Shown here piece after piece: positions 18,940-28,113 of a stretch of 64,000 nt of DNA. Every line of letters starts with the position of its first letter. Within the stretch, counting starts at the first letter, position 1. The DNA comes from Thalassotalea_B piscium_A (lineage in GTDB: Bacteria; Pseudomonadota; Gammaproteobacteria; Enterobacterales; Alteromonadaceae): contig CP186339.1 of the NCBI GenBank assembly GCA_049347715.1, positions 1,302,001 to 1,366,000 of the forward strand. The letters are read 5' to 3'. The position numbers and the translations under genes are program-made. The notes beneath the pieces are model-generated. The model made no database searches. It saw only the letters and a program-made list of their open reading frames with translations, and was not told where the DNA came from.

Positions 18940-19140
18940 CAAAGGGTATCGTGTCATTAGTTAAATGAAGCTAATGGCTAAGTTTTTACCATGATATTTA
19001 TCTGAAAATTCTATTTAGCAATTAGGCAAAAAAAAGCCTTAGTAAAAATTTACTAAGGCAAAATATTGGGTCAGGGAGTTACCCTTAGATCATCTAGAGA
19101 ACCACTTTTTCGGCACTAAGTGCTAATTAAGTAGGGCTAT
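18940..19140 (-). ncRNA. Possible small RNA (minus strand) ending in a strong terminator
   Basis: The 389-bp gap between 18877 and 19265 has no gene, but on the minus strand an 11-bp stem (GCCTTAGTAAA / TTTACTAAGGC, 19036-19059) is followed by eight T. No minus-strand gene lies upstream for it to terminate. The preceding sequence contains GGGTAACTCCCTGACCC, which can fold. This is the layout of a trans-acting sRNA of about 100 nt with its 3' end near 19028. The 5' end is unknown; the coordinates are only a rough frame. Confidence 0.3.
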
Positions 19141-19265
19141 GCTAACCTGTATTTATTACAGCAATATGACGTACTTTATGCAGAATGATTTTATTTTTAT
19201 TGCTTTAATATAATAGTTATATTGATATTATACTTTGGAAAATAAAGATAATTTAAGGGCTTTCT

Positions 19266-21110
19266 TTGGCAGAAAAAAAACTCCAGCATTTTTATATTGC
19301 TGAAGATCAATCAATCTATTTGTTAAGTCACAAAGACGCCACTAAATTAAAAAAGTGGGTGAACTTGTGCCAGCAACAATTATCTTTATTAGGCTATCAA
19401 AATATCTCATTAGTTGGCAAAGGTGCCTATGGTTTTGTGTTTTCTGGTGATGATGAAAAAGGCAATGCCTTTGTCTTTAAGTTTTCCCGCATTAATTTAC
19501 CACCTCATGTCCAAGACCGTCTCGCTGAAGAGGCTGAAATTCAAGGGGAGCTAAGTCATTCTCGTATCCCTAAGGTATATGGCTATTATAAAATAAAACG
19601 CCAAAATATCTTACACATGCAGCGAGCACCAGGTATAGATTTAGAAAAGCTTTCACATCTTCGCGGGCCATTAGCACCAGAGCTAGTGATGAATATCGCT
19701 ATACAGTTAGCTGAAATACTTAAATATTTACGAGATCCTAAACAACATCAAAGGGGTAAACCCTATGTACATGGTGATATTAAACCTTCTAACTTAGTGT
19801 ATGACGAAAAATTGCACAAAGTACATTTGGTTGACTGGGGATCTTCTGTTGTTGCGCAACTCGATGTTAATGGGCAAACAACAAACAATAATATTATGGA
19901 TTTAATGAGTAGTGATCTACAAAATACCAATGCGCGTTTAGGGGATGTCTATTTTATTGGTCCAGAGCAAATTGATGGTCAAATGTCATCGCCTCGCTTT
20001 GATGAACAGGGATTCGCAGCTACTATCTATGCCTTAGCATCGGGACAGTCTTGCCGATATGGTTCAAAGGTTATTACGCCATTATCTTTAGGGTTACCCA
20101 AATTATTAGCGAACATTCTTGATGGTATGCTAAGTGATAATAAAAAAGTAAGAGATAAAGCAGGTGATTATTTATTTAAACATTTAAATTTACTGAGGCA
20201 AACTGTTTTAGCACCCACTCCAACATTATATCCAATCACACCACTTATTCCCGTTTGGGTAAAAGCGTCAGCAGGGGAAATAGACACAGTTGTTTATGGT
20301 TCTCGCAAATCTTTTTTACGAGAGTTAGATGGATATGATCAGTTAAGTGATATTGATGATGTTCAACTTGAGAAATATTATAAAAATTACCTAATGGGTA
20401 TGGGAGATACCGAAAAGGCCTTTATTGCGGCTGTGAGTCGGTTAGGACAATTTCCTGTTGTTGGAGGATTAGCCATTCGTTGGGAGAAAAATGGTGTTTA
20501 TATTGACTCAAATTTAACCCTATTTGATCTGGAACTGAAAACCTCTTTTCAAAGTGCGGTAAATAATATGGTGCATCTCGCACAAGGTATTTTCCGTGTG
20601 GGGGTATTTAAAAGCTGTTTGTTTAACGCACGTAATACCTTGCATGTCGAACGCGAAAGCGAGAAGGATCCCTTTGTCGCTTTACCCGAGCAAAAAATAA
20701 ATTTTGATATCAGTGATGTTGCCGAAGTTGATGATATTACGCGTTTACATTCCTATTTTGAGGATGGCAAAGATCCTGATGAATATTTATATTTACCCGA
20801 AGAAATTATGGAAGAGTTAGCAAAACTTAATCAAATACATCATACCGGCTGTATTATTTTTGAGGTATTGCCTACCCATTTAAAAATTCATAGCTATCTG
20901 AGACTGCTAAATCACGATAAAAAACAAGAGTTCAGTGAATGCTTAGCAGCAATTCTTAAATTATTACCAACAATTGAAGGTATTGGTATTTCTGGTTTTA
21001 TGAAACTACCCTATAAAGATACTCGGTTTTTTGAACACATTAATCAATTACCTGAACGTTATTATCCAAAGAACCCTAAATTAAAAACTAAAGATCAGGA
21101 CATAACATGA
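19266..21110 (+). CDS. Serine/threonine protein kinase with unknown C-terminal domain
   Basis: 614 residues from a TTG start. Kinase domain at about 40-300: glycine loop GKGAYGFVFSG (from residue 51), lysine in FVFKFSR, catalytic loop HGDIKPSN with D171, and the metal motif DWG (D190) in place of DFG. The C-terminal 300 residues (for example RKSFLRELDGYDQL and ALPEQKINFDISD) are not a domain I recognise. The gene overlaps the VOC protein by four bases (ATGA), so the two are translated together. Chromosomal, not part of the island. Substrate unknown. Confidence 0.85.
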   Translation: MAEKKLQHFYIAEDQSIYLLSHKDATKLKKWVNLCQQQLSLLGYQNISLVGKGAYGFVFSGDDEKGNAFVFKFSRINLPPHVQDRLAEEAEIQGELSHSRIPKVYGYYKIKRQNILHMQRAPGIDLEKLSHLRGPLAPELVMNIAIQLAEILKYLRDPKQHQRGKPYVHGDIKPSNLVYDEKLHKVHLVDWGSSVVAQLDVNGQTTNNNIMDLMSSDLQNTNARLGDVYFIGPEQIDGQMSSPRFDEQGFAATIYALASGQSCRYGSKVITPLSLGLPKLLANILDGMLSDNKKVRDKAGDYLFKHLNLLRQTVLAPTPTLYPITPLIPVWVKASAGEIDTVVYGSRKSFLRELDGYDQLSDIDDVQLEKYYKNYLMGMGDTEKAFIAAVSRLGQFPVVGGLAIRWEKNGVYIDSNLTLFDLELKTSFQSAVNNMVHLAQGIFRVGVFKSCLFNARNTLHVERESEKDPFVALPEQKINFDISDVAEVDDITRLHSYFEDGKDPDEYLYLPEEIMEELAKLNQIHHTGCIIFEVLPTHLKIHSYLRLLNHDKKQEFSECLAAILKLLPTIEGIGISGFMKLPYKDTRFFEHINQLPERYYPKNPKLKTKDQDIT

Positions 21111-21481
21111 AATCATCAATAGGCGATATGGCATGGTTAGATTTATCTGTAACTAATGCTTCAGAAGTTAAAGATTTTTATCAACATGTAATCGGTTGGA
21201 AAGCCGAATCAATATCTATGGGGGATTATAATGATTTTGTTATGTCATCTCCTGAAAGTGGTGATGCTGTTTCTGGTATTTGTCATGCACAGGGGGTAAA
21301 TAAGGAGCTACCTGCAGCATGGTTGCCTTATTTTCTTGTTGCAGATATTGATCAAGCTGTAGCACAAGTTACCGCCAATGGTGGGGAATTAGCTTCTGAT
21401 ATTAAATCAATGGGCGAAGATAGGTATGCCATTATCAAAGATCCTGCTGGGGCTGTTTGCGCCATTTATCAAAAAGCGTAG
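21107..21481 (+). CDS. VOC-family (glyoxalase/bleomycin-resistance fold) protein
   Basis: 124 residues with two beta-alpha-beta-beta-beta repeats: MAWLDLSVTNASEVKDFY at the start and LPYFLVADIDQAVAQV in the second half, ending GAVCAIYQ. Small VOC proteins bind metals and diverse small molecules. Its start overlaps the kinase stop, suggesting coupled expression. Substrate unknown. Confidence 0.88.
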   Translation: MKSSIGDMAWLDLSVTNASEVKDFYQHVIGWKAESISMGDYNDFVMSSPESGDAVSGICHAQGVNKELPAAWLPYFLVADIDQAVAQVTANGGELASDIKSMGEDRYAIIKDPAGAVCAIYQKA

Positions 21482-21735
21482 TCAAAATACATTTTATAAT
21501 TAAATTCTTTTTTAGCGCACGAGATAAACGATGGAATAACTGAATTGAATATTAATTAGTCATTAAATCAGTTAGTTAGACTGTCAGTATTTTTTACACC
21601 TTTATTTATAGTTATTTCAAAATAAATTTAACTCATTGAAATATATGTGGTTTTTATTTTGGCGTAATATTTGCTTAAGTGCTGATTAATGAATATTTTT
21701 CAATTGTTTATCAAAATTAGTGTGAAGGGCTCAAA

Positions 21736-22503
21736 ATGAATTTTAAATTTCCAAAACTAGCAGCAGGTTTACTTCTTTCAGTAAGTTGCTTGGCAAATGT
21801 AGCAAACGCAGGACTTATTGACTTAAATACCTGGTCACAAAAAGGTAGTGGGAGCAATGGCAATTGGATTGTTGCGGCAGATGGCTCATCAGTATTACAA
21901 ACAATTAATGGCGAACCTACTTTCTTTGTAAGCAATGACTCGTTTATTAATAAAGAGTTTACCGGATCATTTGGCGTAGAAACGACAAGTGATGATGACT
22001 ACATTGGTTTTGTTTTTGGTTTTAATGGCCTCGATGACTTTTATCTTTTTGATTGGAAACAAGCTGATCAAAACTTAAGTAGTACTACACAGGGATTTGA
22101 AGGATTTACATTATCTAAAATTTCAACTGGTGCAGACGTTGCTAGCCTTAATCCTTTATGGGGTCACACAGGTAATGGTATCGATGTAGTTGCTACTAAT
22201 TATGGCTCTACTCTTGGATGGGAAGATAATGTCAATTATGACTTTACTTTAGGTTATACGAATAGCTCGATAACTATCTCTATTAACGGCGGAAGCTTTG
22301 TTAATGAGAACATATTTAATATTACTGGTTTATCAAACAATGCAGGCAGCTTTGGTTTTTATAACGCTTCTCAACAATCTGTTCGATATACAGGATTTGA
22401 AGAAGATGTATTAGTCGACCCTAAAGATGTTCCAGAACCTACTACACTCGCTATTTTAGCATTAGGTCTGATTGGTTTGTCATCGCGTCGTTTTAAGAAA
22501 TAA
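21736..22503 (+). CDS. Secreted PEP-CTERM protein
   Basis: 255 residues. Signal peptide (AAGLLLSVSCLANVANA), an extracellular beta-rich domain with many Asp/Asn/Gly (DDDYIGFVFGFNGLDDFY), and a C-terminal sorting signal VPEPTTLAILALGLIGLSSRRFKK-like: PEP motif, hydrophobic helix, basic end. PEP-CTERM proteins are processed by exosortase and linked to exopolysaccharide and biofilm. The domain resembles lectin/LamG-like carbohydrate-binding folds, but this is uncertain. The 254-bp upstream gap is AT-rich and shows no gene. Confidence 0.85.
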   Translation: MNFKFPKLAAGLLLSVSCLANVANAGLIDLNTWSQKGSGSNGNWIVAADGSSVLQTINGEPTFFVSNDSFINKEFTGSFGVETTSDDDYIGFVFGFNGLDDFYLFDWKQADQNLSSTTQGFEGFTLSKISTGADVASLNPLWGHTGNGIDVVATNYGSTLGWEDNVNYDFTLGYTNSSITISINGGSFVNENIFNITGLSNNAGSFGFYNASQQSVRYTGFEEDVLVDPKDVPEPTTLAILALGLIGLSSRRFKK

Positions 22504-22531
22504 ATTTAACGACTTAAGTGAGCTTTGATTA

Positions 22532-22563
22532 AAAACATCAATTGTAAAATTGATGTTTTTTTG
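22532..22563 (+). terminator. Intrinsic terminator after the PEP-CTERM gene
   Basis: AAACATCAATT-GTA-AAATTGATGTTT stem with a T run, 30 bases after the stop. Confidence 0.85.
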
Positions 22564-22619
22564 TTTATATCGATCAAACATTTATAGTGTGATAAAGCGA
22601 CTATCAAGGCAAAAAACTA

Positions 22620-23402
22620 ATGAAATTACCTATTTATCAAGTAGATGCATTTTCTTCTGCTGTGTTTCAAGGAAATCCTGCTGCTGTCATCCCCCTAACG
22701 AAATGGTTGCCAGATGAGTTATTACAAAAAATAGCCCAAGAAAATAACCTATCTGAAACCGCTTTTTTTATGCTAAAGGCGCAAAGTGTTGAGTTGCGAT
22801 GGTTTACCCCTGCCGAAGAAGTCGATTTATGTGGTCATGCGACCTTAGCAACGGCACACGTATTGTTTGAACATTTGGCTTATCCTCACAATAGTATTAA
22901 TTTTAATACCAAAAGTGGTGAATTAATGGTTGAGAAATCGGCTTCAGGATTATCGATGAATTTTCCAGCGTCAATGCCGAAAAAGTGTGACCCGCCACCA
23001 GCGCTTATCAATGGTTTAAATAAAACTAACGCTGTTGAGATACTAGCGGATTTTGACTACGTCGTTGTTGTCGAATCAGAGCACGCAGTTAACACATTAG
23101 AACCTGATTTTTCTGCGTGGAATAAACTCGATCGTCGCGGTGTAATTGTCACAGCAAAAGGGGATACAACAGATTTTGTCTCCCGTTGCTTTTATCCGAT
23201 ATTAAATGTTGAAGAAGACCCTGTAACGGGCTCTGCGCATTGCTTATTGGCCCCTTATTGGGCAAAGCAGTTAAACAAAACTACATTAGTTGCTAAACAA
23301 GTATCATCACGAAGTGGTGAAGTACATTGCCAAGTATTAGGGGATAGAGTCGTTCTGACTGGGCAATGTATAGATTACTTAAAAGGTGATATTACTATTT
23401 AA
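22620..23402 (+). CDS. PhzF-family isomerase/epimerase-like protein
   Basis: 260 residues. Family signature at the N terminus (YQVDAFSSAVFQGNPAAV), catalytic Glu region NNLSETAFF, and the diagnostic DLCGHATLA and EDPVTGSAHC. PhzF-like enzymes have a diaminopimelate-epimerase fold; most members, including this one outside a phenazine cluster, have unknown substrates. It converges with the broken patatin gene; only four bases separate the ends. Confidence 0.92.
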   Translation: MKLPIYQVDAFSSAVFQGNPAAVIPLTKWLPDELLQKIAQENNLSETAFFMLKAQSVELRWFTPAEEVDLCGHATLATAHVLFEHLAYPHNSINFNTKSGELMVEKSASGLSMNFPASMPKKCDPPPALINGLNKTNAVEILADFDYVVVVESEHAVNTLEPDFSAWNKLDRRGVIVTAKGDTTDFVSRCFYPILNVEEDPVTGSAHCLLAPYWAKQLNKTTLVAKQVSSRSGEVHCQVLGDRVVLTGQCIDYLKGDITI

Positions 23403-23406
23403 TCTC

Positions 23407-24369
23407 TTACATCAATGACTTAATAGGGATCAGTTTCTTTTCTAATAAGTCCGGATGATGAATTAACTTATCAAGTGCTTCAGCTAATATTTCTGTCGCA
23501 GATAACACTGCTTTCCAGTAGTTAATACGAGTATTAGCATCCATTTCAGTAAAGTCTTTACGGTCAGGGATTTTTTGAAATGGTAGCTGACTAATAAACT
23601 TATCTGAAGGTACTAGCATAACGGTATTGTCGTAATGACTTGCATTAACTGTACGCGTAGAATTTTTATCAAACCAACCGGCTTTAGGTGCTGAATTAAA
23701 ATGAGGATATAAGATTAATCCGTCATTTGGCTCAAGGTTAATATCAAAATGATAGTCAATAATCCCCCCGTCACGGTACATACCTTTATCTGCGCCATTG
23801 ATATCTTCTATACCTTGCATCACTAATGGAATTGAGCCTGATGCTAATAAGGCATCACTTAAGTTAGATTGATTAAGGGGTTGGTATTGTGTATTAAAAT
23901 TAAATTGATCTGTAATTTTTAGTTGGCTATTTGGGTGATGAAACACCACACGTTGATACTGGTGACGCAATAATCCACGATTCATTTTGTTCAGCATAAG
24001 GCTTGTAAGTAACCCTAAAAATTGTAAAGGTTTAGCCTCATAACTGGTTAAACCGTGACAGCGAGCCACAATAAAGTGCGCTTTAAATATAGGATTATTA
24101 ATGATTTCATTGATACCATCATTGCCATACACTGCATCAAGTAATTCTCGCGCTTTAGCGGTGATTTCTTTGGCATTAGCATTTCGTGAGTAAACCGTTT
24201 CACTATAATATTTTGCGAGCCGTGAGATGGCAGCAACAGGATCGTTTTGACTCAATGCTGCAAAGCGAAAAGCACCTGCGGATGAGCCAACTAAATTTAA
24301 TTCAGTGGTTCGTCCTTTAAAGAACTCCCCAAATAAATATTTATCTAACCCAAATAAGGTAAACCATTT
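23407..24369 (-). pseudogene. Patatin-like phospholipase, 3' part of split host gene
   Basis: Holds 320 codons from the conserved KWF onward, including the nucleophile motif GSSAGAF and the DGG of the Ser-Asp dyad (YRDGGIIDYHFD). The frame is open up to the att core at 24359-24370, where homology to patatins stops abruptly and a stop codon appears three codons upstream. The missing first 36 codons lie at 55835-55942. Joining the halves at the shared core gives KWFTLFGLDKYLFG in frame, matching the complete copy at 26499 (KWFCLFELDKYLFG). A TTG at 24255 could start a shortened protein, but it would lack the conserved first segment and the GSSAG serine. Confidence 0.93.
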
Positions 24370-24370
24370 A
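24359..24370. repeat. attL core of the inserted island
   Basis: GTAAACCATTTA, identical to 55830-55841. To its left is patatin coding sequence, to its right element DNA (TAG stop, then the recombinase promoter region). On the minus strand it reads TAAATGGTTTAC and encodes the patatin residues K-W-F-T. Confidence 0.9.
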
Positions 24371-24430
24371 ATATGCTATACACCGATATGTGGTAAAGTT
24401 GAATAATCAATAGGTACGGTATATATATTT

Positions 24431-26446
24431 ATGCAATCTAAAAATGATAAACCCCTAGTTATTAGCTATTTACGATGGAGTTCAGGTGTTCAAAAATTTG
24501 GCGACTCTGAACGTAGGCAATTGAAACAAGCATCTAAATGGCTTGAAAAAAATGGTTATGAAGTAAATGAAGATTACATATTAACTGATGATGGTAAATC
24601 AGCGTATTACTCTGAAAATTTTTCAGATAATGGAGCGTTAGGTAAGTTCTGTAATGAGGTAAAACTAGGAAAAATCCCTAAAGGGACAGTATTAATTATT
24701 GAAGACTTCTCCCGATTTTCAAGAGCAAAAGTTAGATTAGCACAGCAACGATTTTTAGAGCTGATCAATGGTGGTATTAGAATATATATAGCCAAAGACG
24801 ATACAGAATATAATGAAGATAATTACGATATGGTCAATATGTTCGTATCGTTAGCTAAAATGACAGCAGCAAGGGAAGAGTCAGAACGTAAAAGTCATCA
24901 TTTAACTGAATTTTGGGATGGAGCAAGACAAAAAGCTGATAGTAGCTCCGAATCAAATGAATATCCGGTGATACTTCCTTCAAACGCCCCCGATTGGTTA
25001 AAAAAAATTAAAGGACAAGATAAACAAAAATATTTTCAACCCATTGAAGAACGAGTCACCGTAATAAAGCGAATATTTGAACTTGCAGATGTTGGTGGAG
25101 ATGATGGTTTGGGCTTAGGATCAACCATTATTGTTAGGGTTCTTGAATCCGAAGGAGTTAAGCCGTTTAAGGGGGAAAAAGGTAATACAGCAAAAAGCTT
25201 TAATGACTCATATGTTTTAAGATTACTAAAAGATCAGCGCTTATTGGGGTATTTACAGCCATTTCTCAACCCCGTTGATGAAAATACAGGTAAGCGAAAC
25301 AGAACTCCTGTTGGTGAACCGATAGCCAATTACTTCCCCCCAATAATTGATCAGAAGCTATTTGAGAGAGTTAATTTTAAAATTCAGCAAAGAAAAATCT
25401 ACCAAGGTGGAAAAGTATCAAGAAAATTCACTAACTTGTTCACCAAAATAGGGAAATGTTCTTACTGCGGTAGTTCAATGACTTTATTCACTAAACGAGG
25501 TTCAATGGCCGAAGGTGGTCGCTCAGCTTATCTTCAATGTTCAGAAGGCACAAAATTAAGAAAGTGTGGTAATCGTGCTGTGAGGTATTTTGATACCTTT
25601 GAAAAAACAATAATAAAAACACTTAAAGAGCTTGATTTATCGAGTTTATTTCAAAAAAGTAGTGGAATAGATAACGAGAAAATAGCTGAAAAACGCAATG
25701 AAATTTATGAATTACAAAATAAGCAAAAGGAGATTGAGACTAAGCTTGAAAACGCTACGGATCTTTTATTAACTGACCCTTCGGATGAAGACATAGTATC
25801 TGCGAGAATATATTTAAAAAATCAAAGAGGTATTTTAGCATCTAAAGTTGAAACTCTGAATAATGAGCTTGTGGCTGTTAACCGAAAATCAAGTTATCAA
25901 GAGTTCAAAGATAACTTAGAAATTGTGATCGATAGCTTTTCAGAAGCAGATGAAATAGCAGTTTATAGTAAGCGTAGGGCTATAAATACATATTTAATTG
26001 ATATTATACAATATATTGCTATAGATGGTGTAAAACAAGAAGCTTGGGTCGTATTTGATATTAGCTTTGAAATAAATAGAATAACTAAACATGTTGAAAT
26101 GTTTCTAAAACATTTTCTTAAAGATCAGAATGACTTTTCTATTGAATTAGAACCACCCTCTGATAAAGAAATTGGAGAAATTAAAGTTTTTGGAAAAGGT
26201 GGCATAACTCCCCATTTAAAAATAAAACTGAAAAGGTTTAACAATGAGGAGCCAAAAACTGATGATATTATGGCGTTGAGAGAATCTTTTGAAGTAGCGC
26301 CTAATGAGCTTGTTAAAATTAATGATATTTGTAACTTAGCAATCAATAGAAATTGGAAAAGTAATAAAAGAACTAATTATAGAGTGCTTAACTCTGAAAC
26401 TCACAAAGAAATAACAAAAGAATTATCTGAAGCTCTCTTTAAATAA
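24431..26446 (+). CDS. Large serine recombinase (integrase of element E1)
   Basis: 671 residues. N-terminal resolvase-type catalytic domain with YLRWSSGVQ (nucleophile S17 by the Y-x-R-x-S rule), EDFSRFSRAK and a long helix E; recombinase domain around 160-320; zinc ribbon from about 343 (CSYCG ... C ... C); and a coiled coil around 415-480 (EIYELQNKQKEIETKLE), all typical of large serine integrases. It starts 60 bp from attL, the usual place for an element's own integrase, and should catalyse attP x attB recombination in the patatin gene. Patatin gene 52 bp downstream on the same strand. Confidence 0.95.
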   Translation: MQSKNDKPLVISYLRWSSGVQKFGDSERRQLKQASKWLEKNGYEVNEDYILTDDGKSAYYSENFSDNGALGKFCNEVKLGKIPKGTVLIIEDFSRFSRAKVRLAQQRFLELINGGIRIYIAKDDTEYNEDNYDMVNMFVSLAKMTAAREESERKSHHLTEFWDGARQKADSSSESNEYPVILPSNAPDWLKKIKGQDKQKYFQPIEERVTVIKRIFELADVGGDDGLGLGSTIIVRVLESEGVKPFKGEKGNTAKSFNDSYVLRLLKDQRLLGYLQPFLNPVDENTGKRNRTPVGEPIANYFPPIIDQKLFERVNFKIQQRKIYQGGKVSRKFTNLFTKIGKCSYCGSSMTLFTKRGSMAEGGRSAYLQCSEGTKLRKCGNRAVRYFDTFEKTIIKTLKELDLSSLFQKSSGIDNEKIAEKRNEIYELQNKQKEIETKLENATDLLLTDPSDEDIVSARIYLKNQRGILASKVETLNNELVAVNRKSSYQEFKDNLEIVIDSFSEADEIAVYSKRRAINTYLIDIIQYIAIDGVKQEAWVVFDISFEINRITKHVEMFLKHFLKDQNDFSIELEPPSDKEIGEIKVFGKGGITPHLKIKLKRFNNEEPKTDDIMALRESFEVAPNELVKINDICNLAINRNWKSNKRTNYRVLNSETHKEITKELSEALFK

Positions 26447-26498
26447 TCTATTTTAACCAGTTATTTTAGCGTCATTAATAATAAGGCTTTGGAAAAAA

Positions 26499-27545
26499 AT
26501 GTTAGAAATTTATGCAGGTAAGAAAGCTCTCAAAAAAATAGAAAACGAAGGGTTTAAACAAGAGCTATTTTCCTCTTTTCTTGGAGCTAGTGGTGGTCCA
26601 AAATGGTTTTGCCTTTTTGAATTAGATAAATATCTTTTTGGTGATTTTTTTAAAAGGCGATCTTCAGAATTGAATCTGATAGGCTCTTCTGCGGGAGCAT
26701 TTCGTTCAGCGTGTTTTGCTCAAAAAAATCCTGTTTCAGCTATTACAAGAATGGCCGAATCATATTCGGAAACTGTCTATTCGGATAAAGCAAAACCAAG
26801 CGAAATAACAGCAAAAGCTAGAGAGTTACTTGACTACATGTTAGCTGAACATGGCGTCAAAGAAATTATTAACAACCCTGTTTTTAAAGCTCATTTTTTA
26901 GCTAATAAAAGTAATGGATTGGTATCTTCAGAAAACAAATTTATTCAATCTTTAGGTCTAATAAAAAGCATGGGATTAAATAGACTAAATAGAAAATTTA
27001 TTTCAAGCCAATATGAAAGGTTTATATTTAGGCCTGCTTCTAGCAAACTATCTATTTTTGATTATTGTAATTTTAATACCCGATATATAGATTTAAGTGA
27101 AACTAATTTGAAAGACGCTTTACTAGCTTCAGGATCAATTCCAATTGTGATGGAAGGTATAAGAAATATAGATGGTGCTCCAATTGGTATTTATCGTGAT
27201 GGGGGCATTGTTGATTACCATTTTGATTTTCAAATACAAAATGATGAAGGTCTAATTTTATATCCACATTTTAACTCTACCCCTAAAGCAGGATGGTTTG
27301 ACAAAAATTTAAAGAGAAAAGTAATGGCCGAAAATTATGACAATATAGTAATGCTAGTTCCCTCTAAAAAGTTTGTCGAATCATTACCTTACTCAAAGAT
27401 ACCTGATAGAACTGATTTTACTAAAATGGAACCTAATCAACGCATTAAATATTGGAAGAAAGTGTTAACTGAGACTGAAAGGTTAAGTGAATCTTTTAAT
27501 GTTTTCTTAAACAAAGAAAACTTAGGTAGCATTAAGAGTATTTAA
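26499..27545 (+). CDS. Complete patatin-like phospholipase carried by the element
   Basis: 348 residues and full length: first segment LGASGGPKWFCLFELDKYLFG, nucleophile GSSAGAF, DGG in YRDGGIVDYHF. It is a clear homologue of the split host gene along the whole length. It lies 52 bases after the recombinase on the same strand, so it is probably expressed from the recombinase promoter and replaces the function lost on integration. At the att position it reads AAATGGTTTTGCC rather than AAATGGTTTACC, so the right half of the site is altered. Predicted to cleave acyl ester bonds of lipids. Confidence 0.92.
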   Translation: MLEIYAGKKALKKIENEGFKQELFSSFLGASGGPKWFCLFELDKYLFGDFFKRRSSELNLIGSSAGAFRSACFAQKNPVSAITRMAESYSETVYSDKAKPSEITAKARELLDYMLAEHGVKEIINNPVFKAHFLANKSNGLVSSENKFIQSLGLIKSMGLNRLNRKFISSQYERFIFRPASSKLSIFDYCNFNTRYIDLSETNLKDALLASGSIPIVMEGIRNIDGAPIGIYRDGGIVDYHFDFQIQNDEGLILYPHFNSTPKAGWFDKNLKRKVMAENYDNIVMLVPSKKFVESLPYSKIPDRTDFTKMEPNQRIKYWKKVLTETERLSESFNVFLNKENLGSIKSI

Positions 27546-27608
27546 ATATAGGTGTTGCAGTAATGTGGTGATAACCCTTAATCACTTTGACTAACTACTC
27601 TACTGTCT

Positions 27609-27980
27609 CTATTTAACTTTAGTAGCCTCTAAAATATTTTTGAATGGTTCTTGATAAGTTGGATTTTGTGAAGCAAGTACAAATTCTTCAAGTACTTTAA
27701 ATGGGTAAGTTACTGTTAGTGAAAACCATTTAATTTCAGGGAGCGAGTAATATTTATCTATTATTTTTAATGTTGGTTTTGCTATAGCCTCGATGGACAA
27801 ATAATGACTCTCTCCAGTGAATTTTGAGGCAATAAACCCTAGGCATAAACTAAAGATAGCTGCTTCTATCTCTGATAGAAGTTTAAAGCCATCGAAATAA
27901 TTATCATGTACTTGCCCAACGTTGGAAAGAAGTCGACAAGGTGACCTAAGGCCAAAGGTAAATCCAAGCTGTAGCCCTTA
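27609..27980 (-). pseudogene. Unrecognised gene remnant
   Basis: An open frame of about 123 codons runs on the minus strand from near 27980 to the stop at 27609 and reads like a protein (FDGFKLLSEIEAAIFSLCL, KWFSLTVTYPFKVLEEF), but there is no good start codon near its beginning. The first ATG-like start only comes at about 27800, giving 63 residues. I read it as the 3' end of a decayed gene between the patatin and the zinc-motif gene. The bases 27981-28113 show nothing further. Confidence 0.35.
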
Positions 27981-28113
27981 ACCCATCAAGTTCTCGTCAA
28001 TTCAATCCATTTTTAACTGTACATTATCAAGATAAAAACACCTGATTTTAATCTAAATTCGGGCTATTTAGACAAAAAGCTATTGGAGGGGGGATGGGGC
28101 ATTGTAGATCAGG

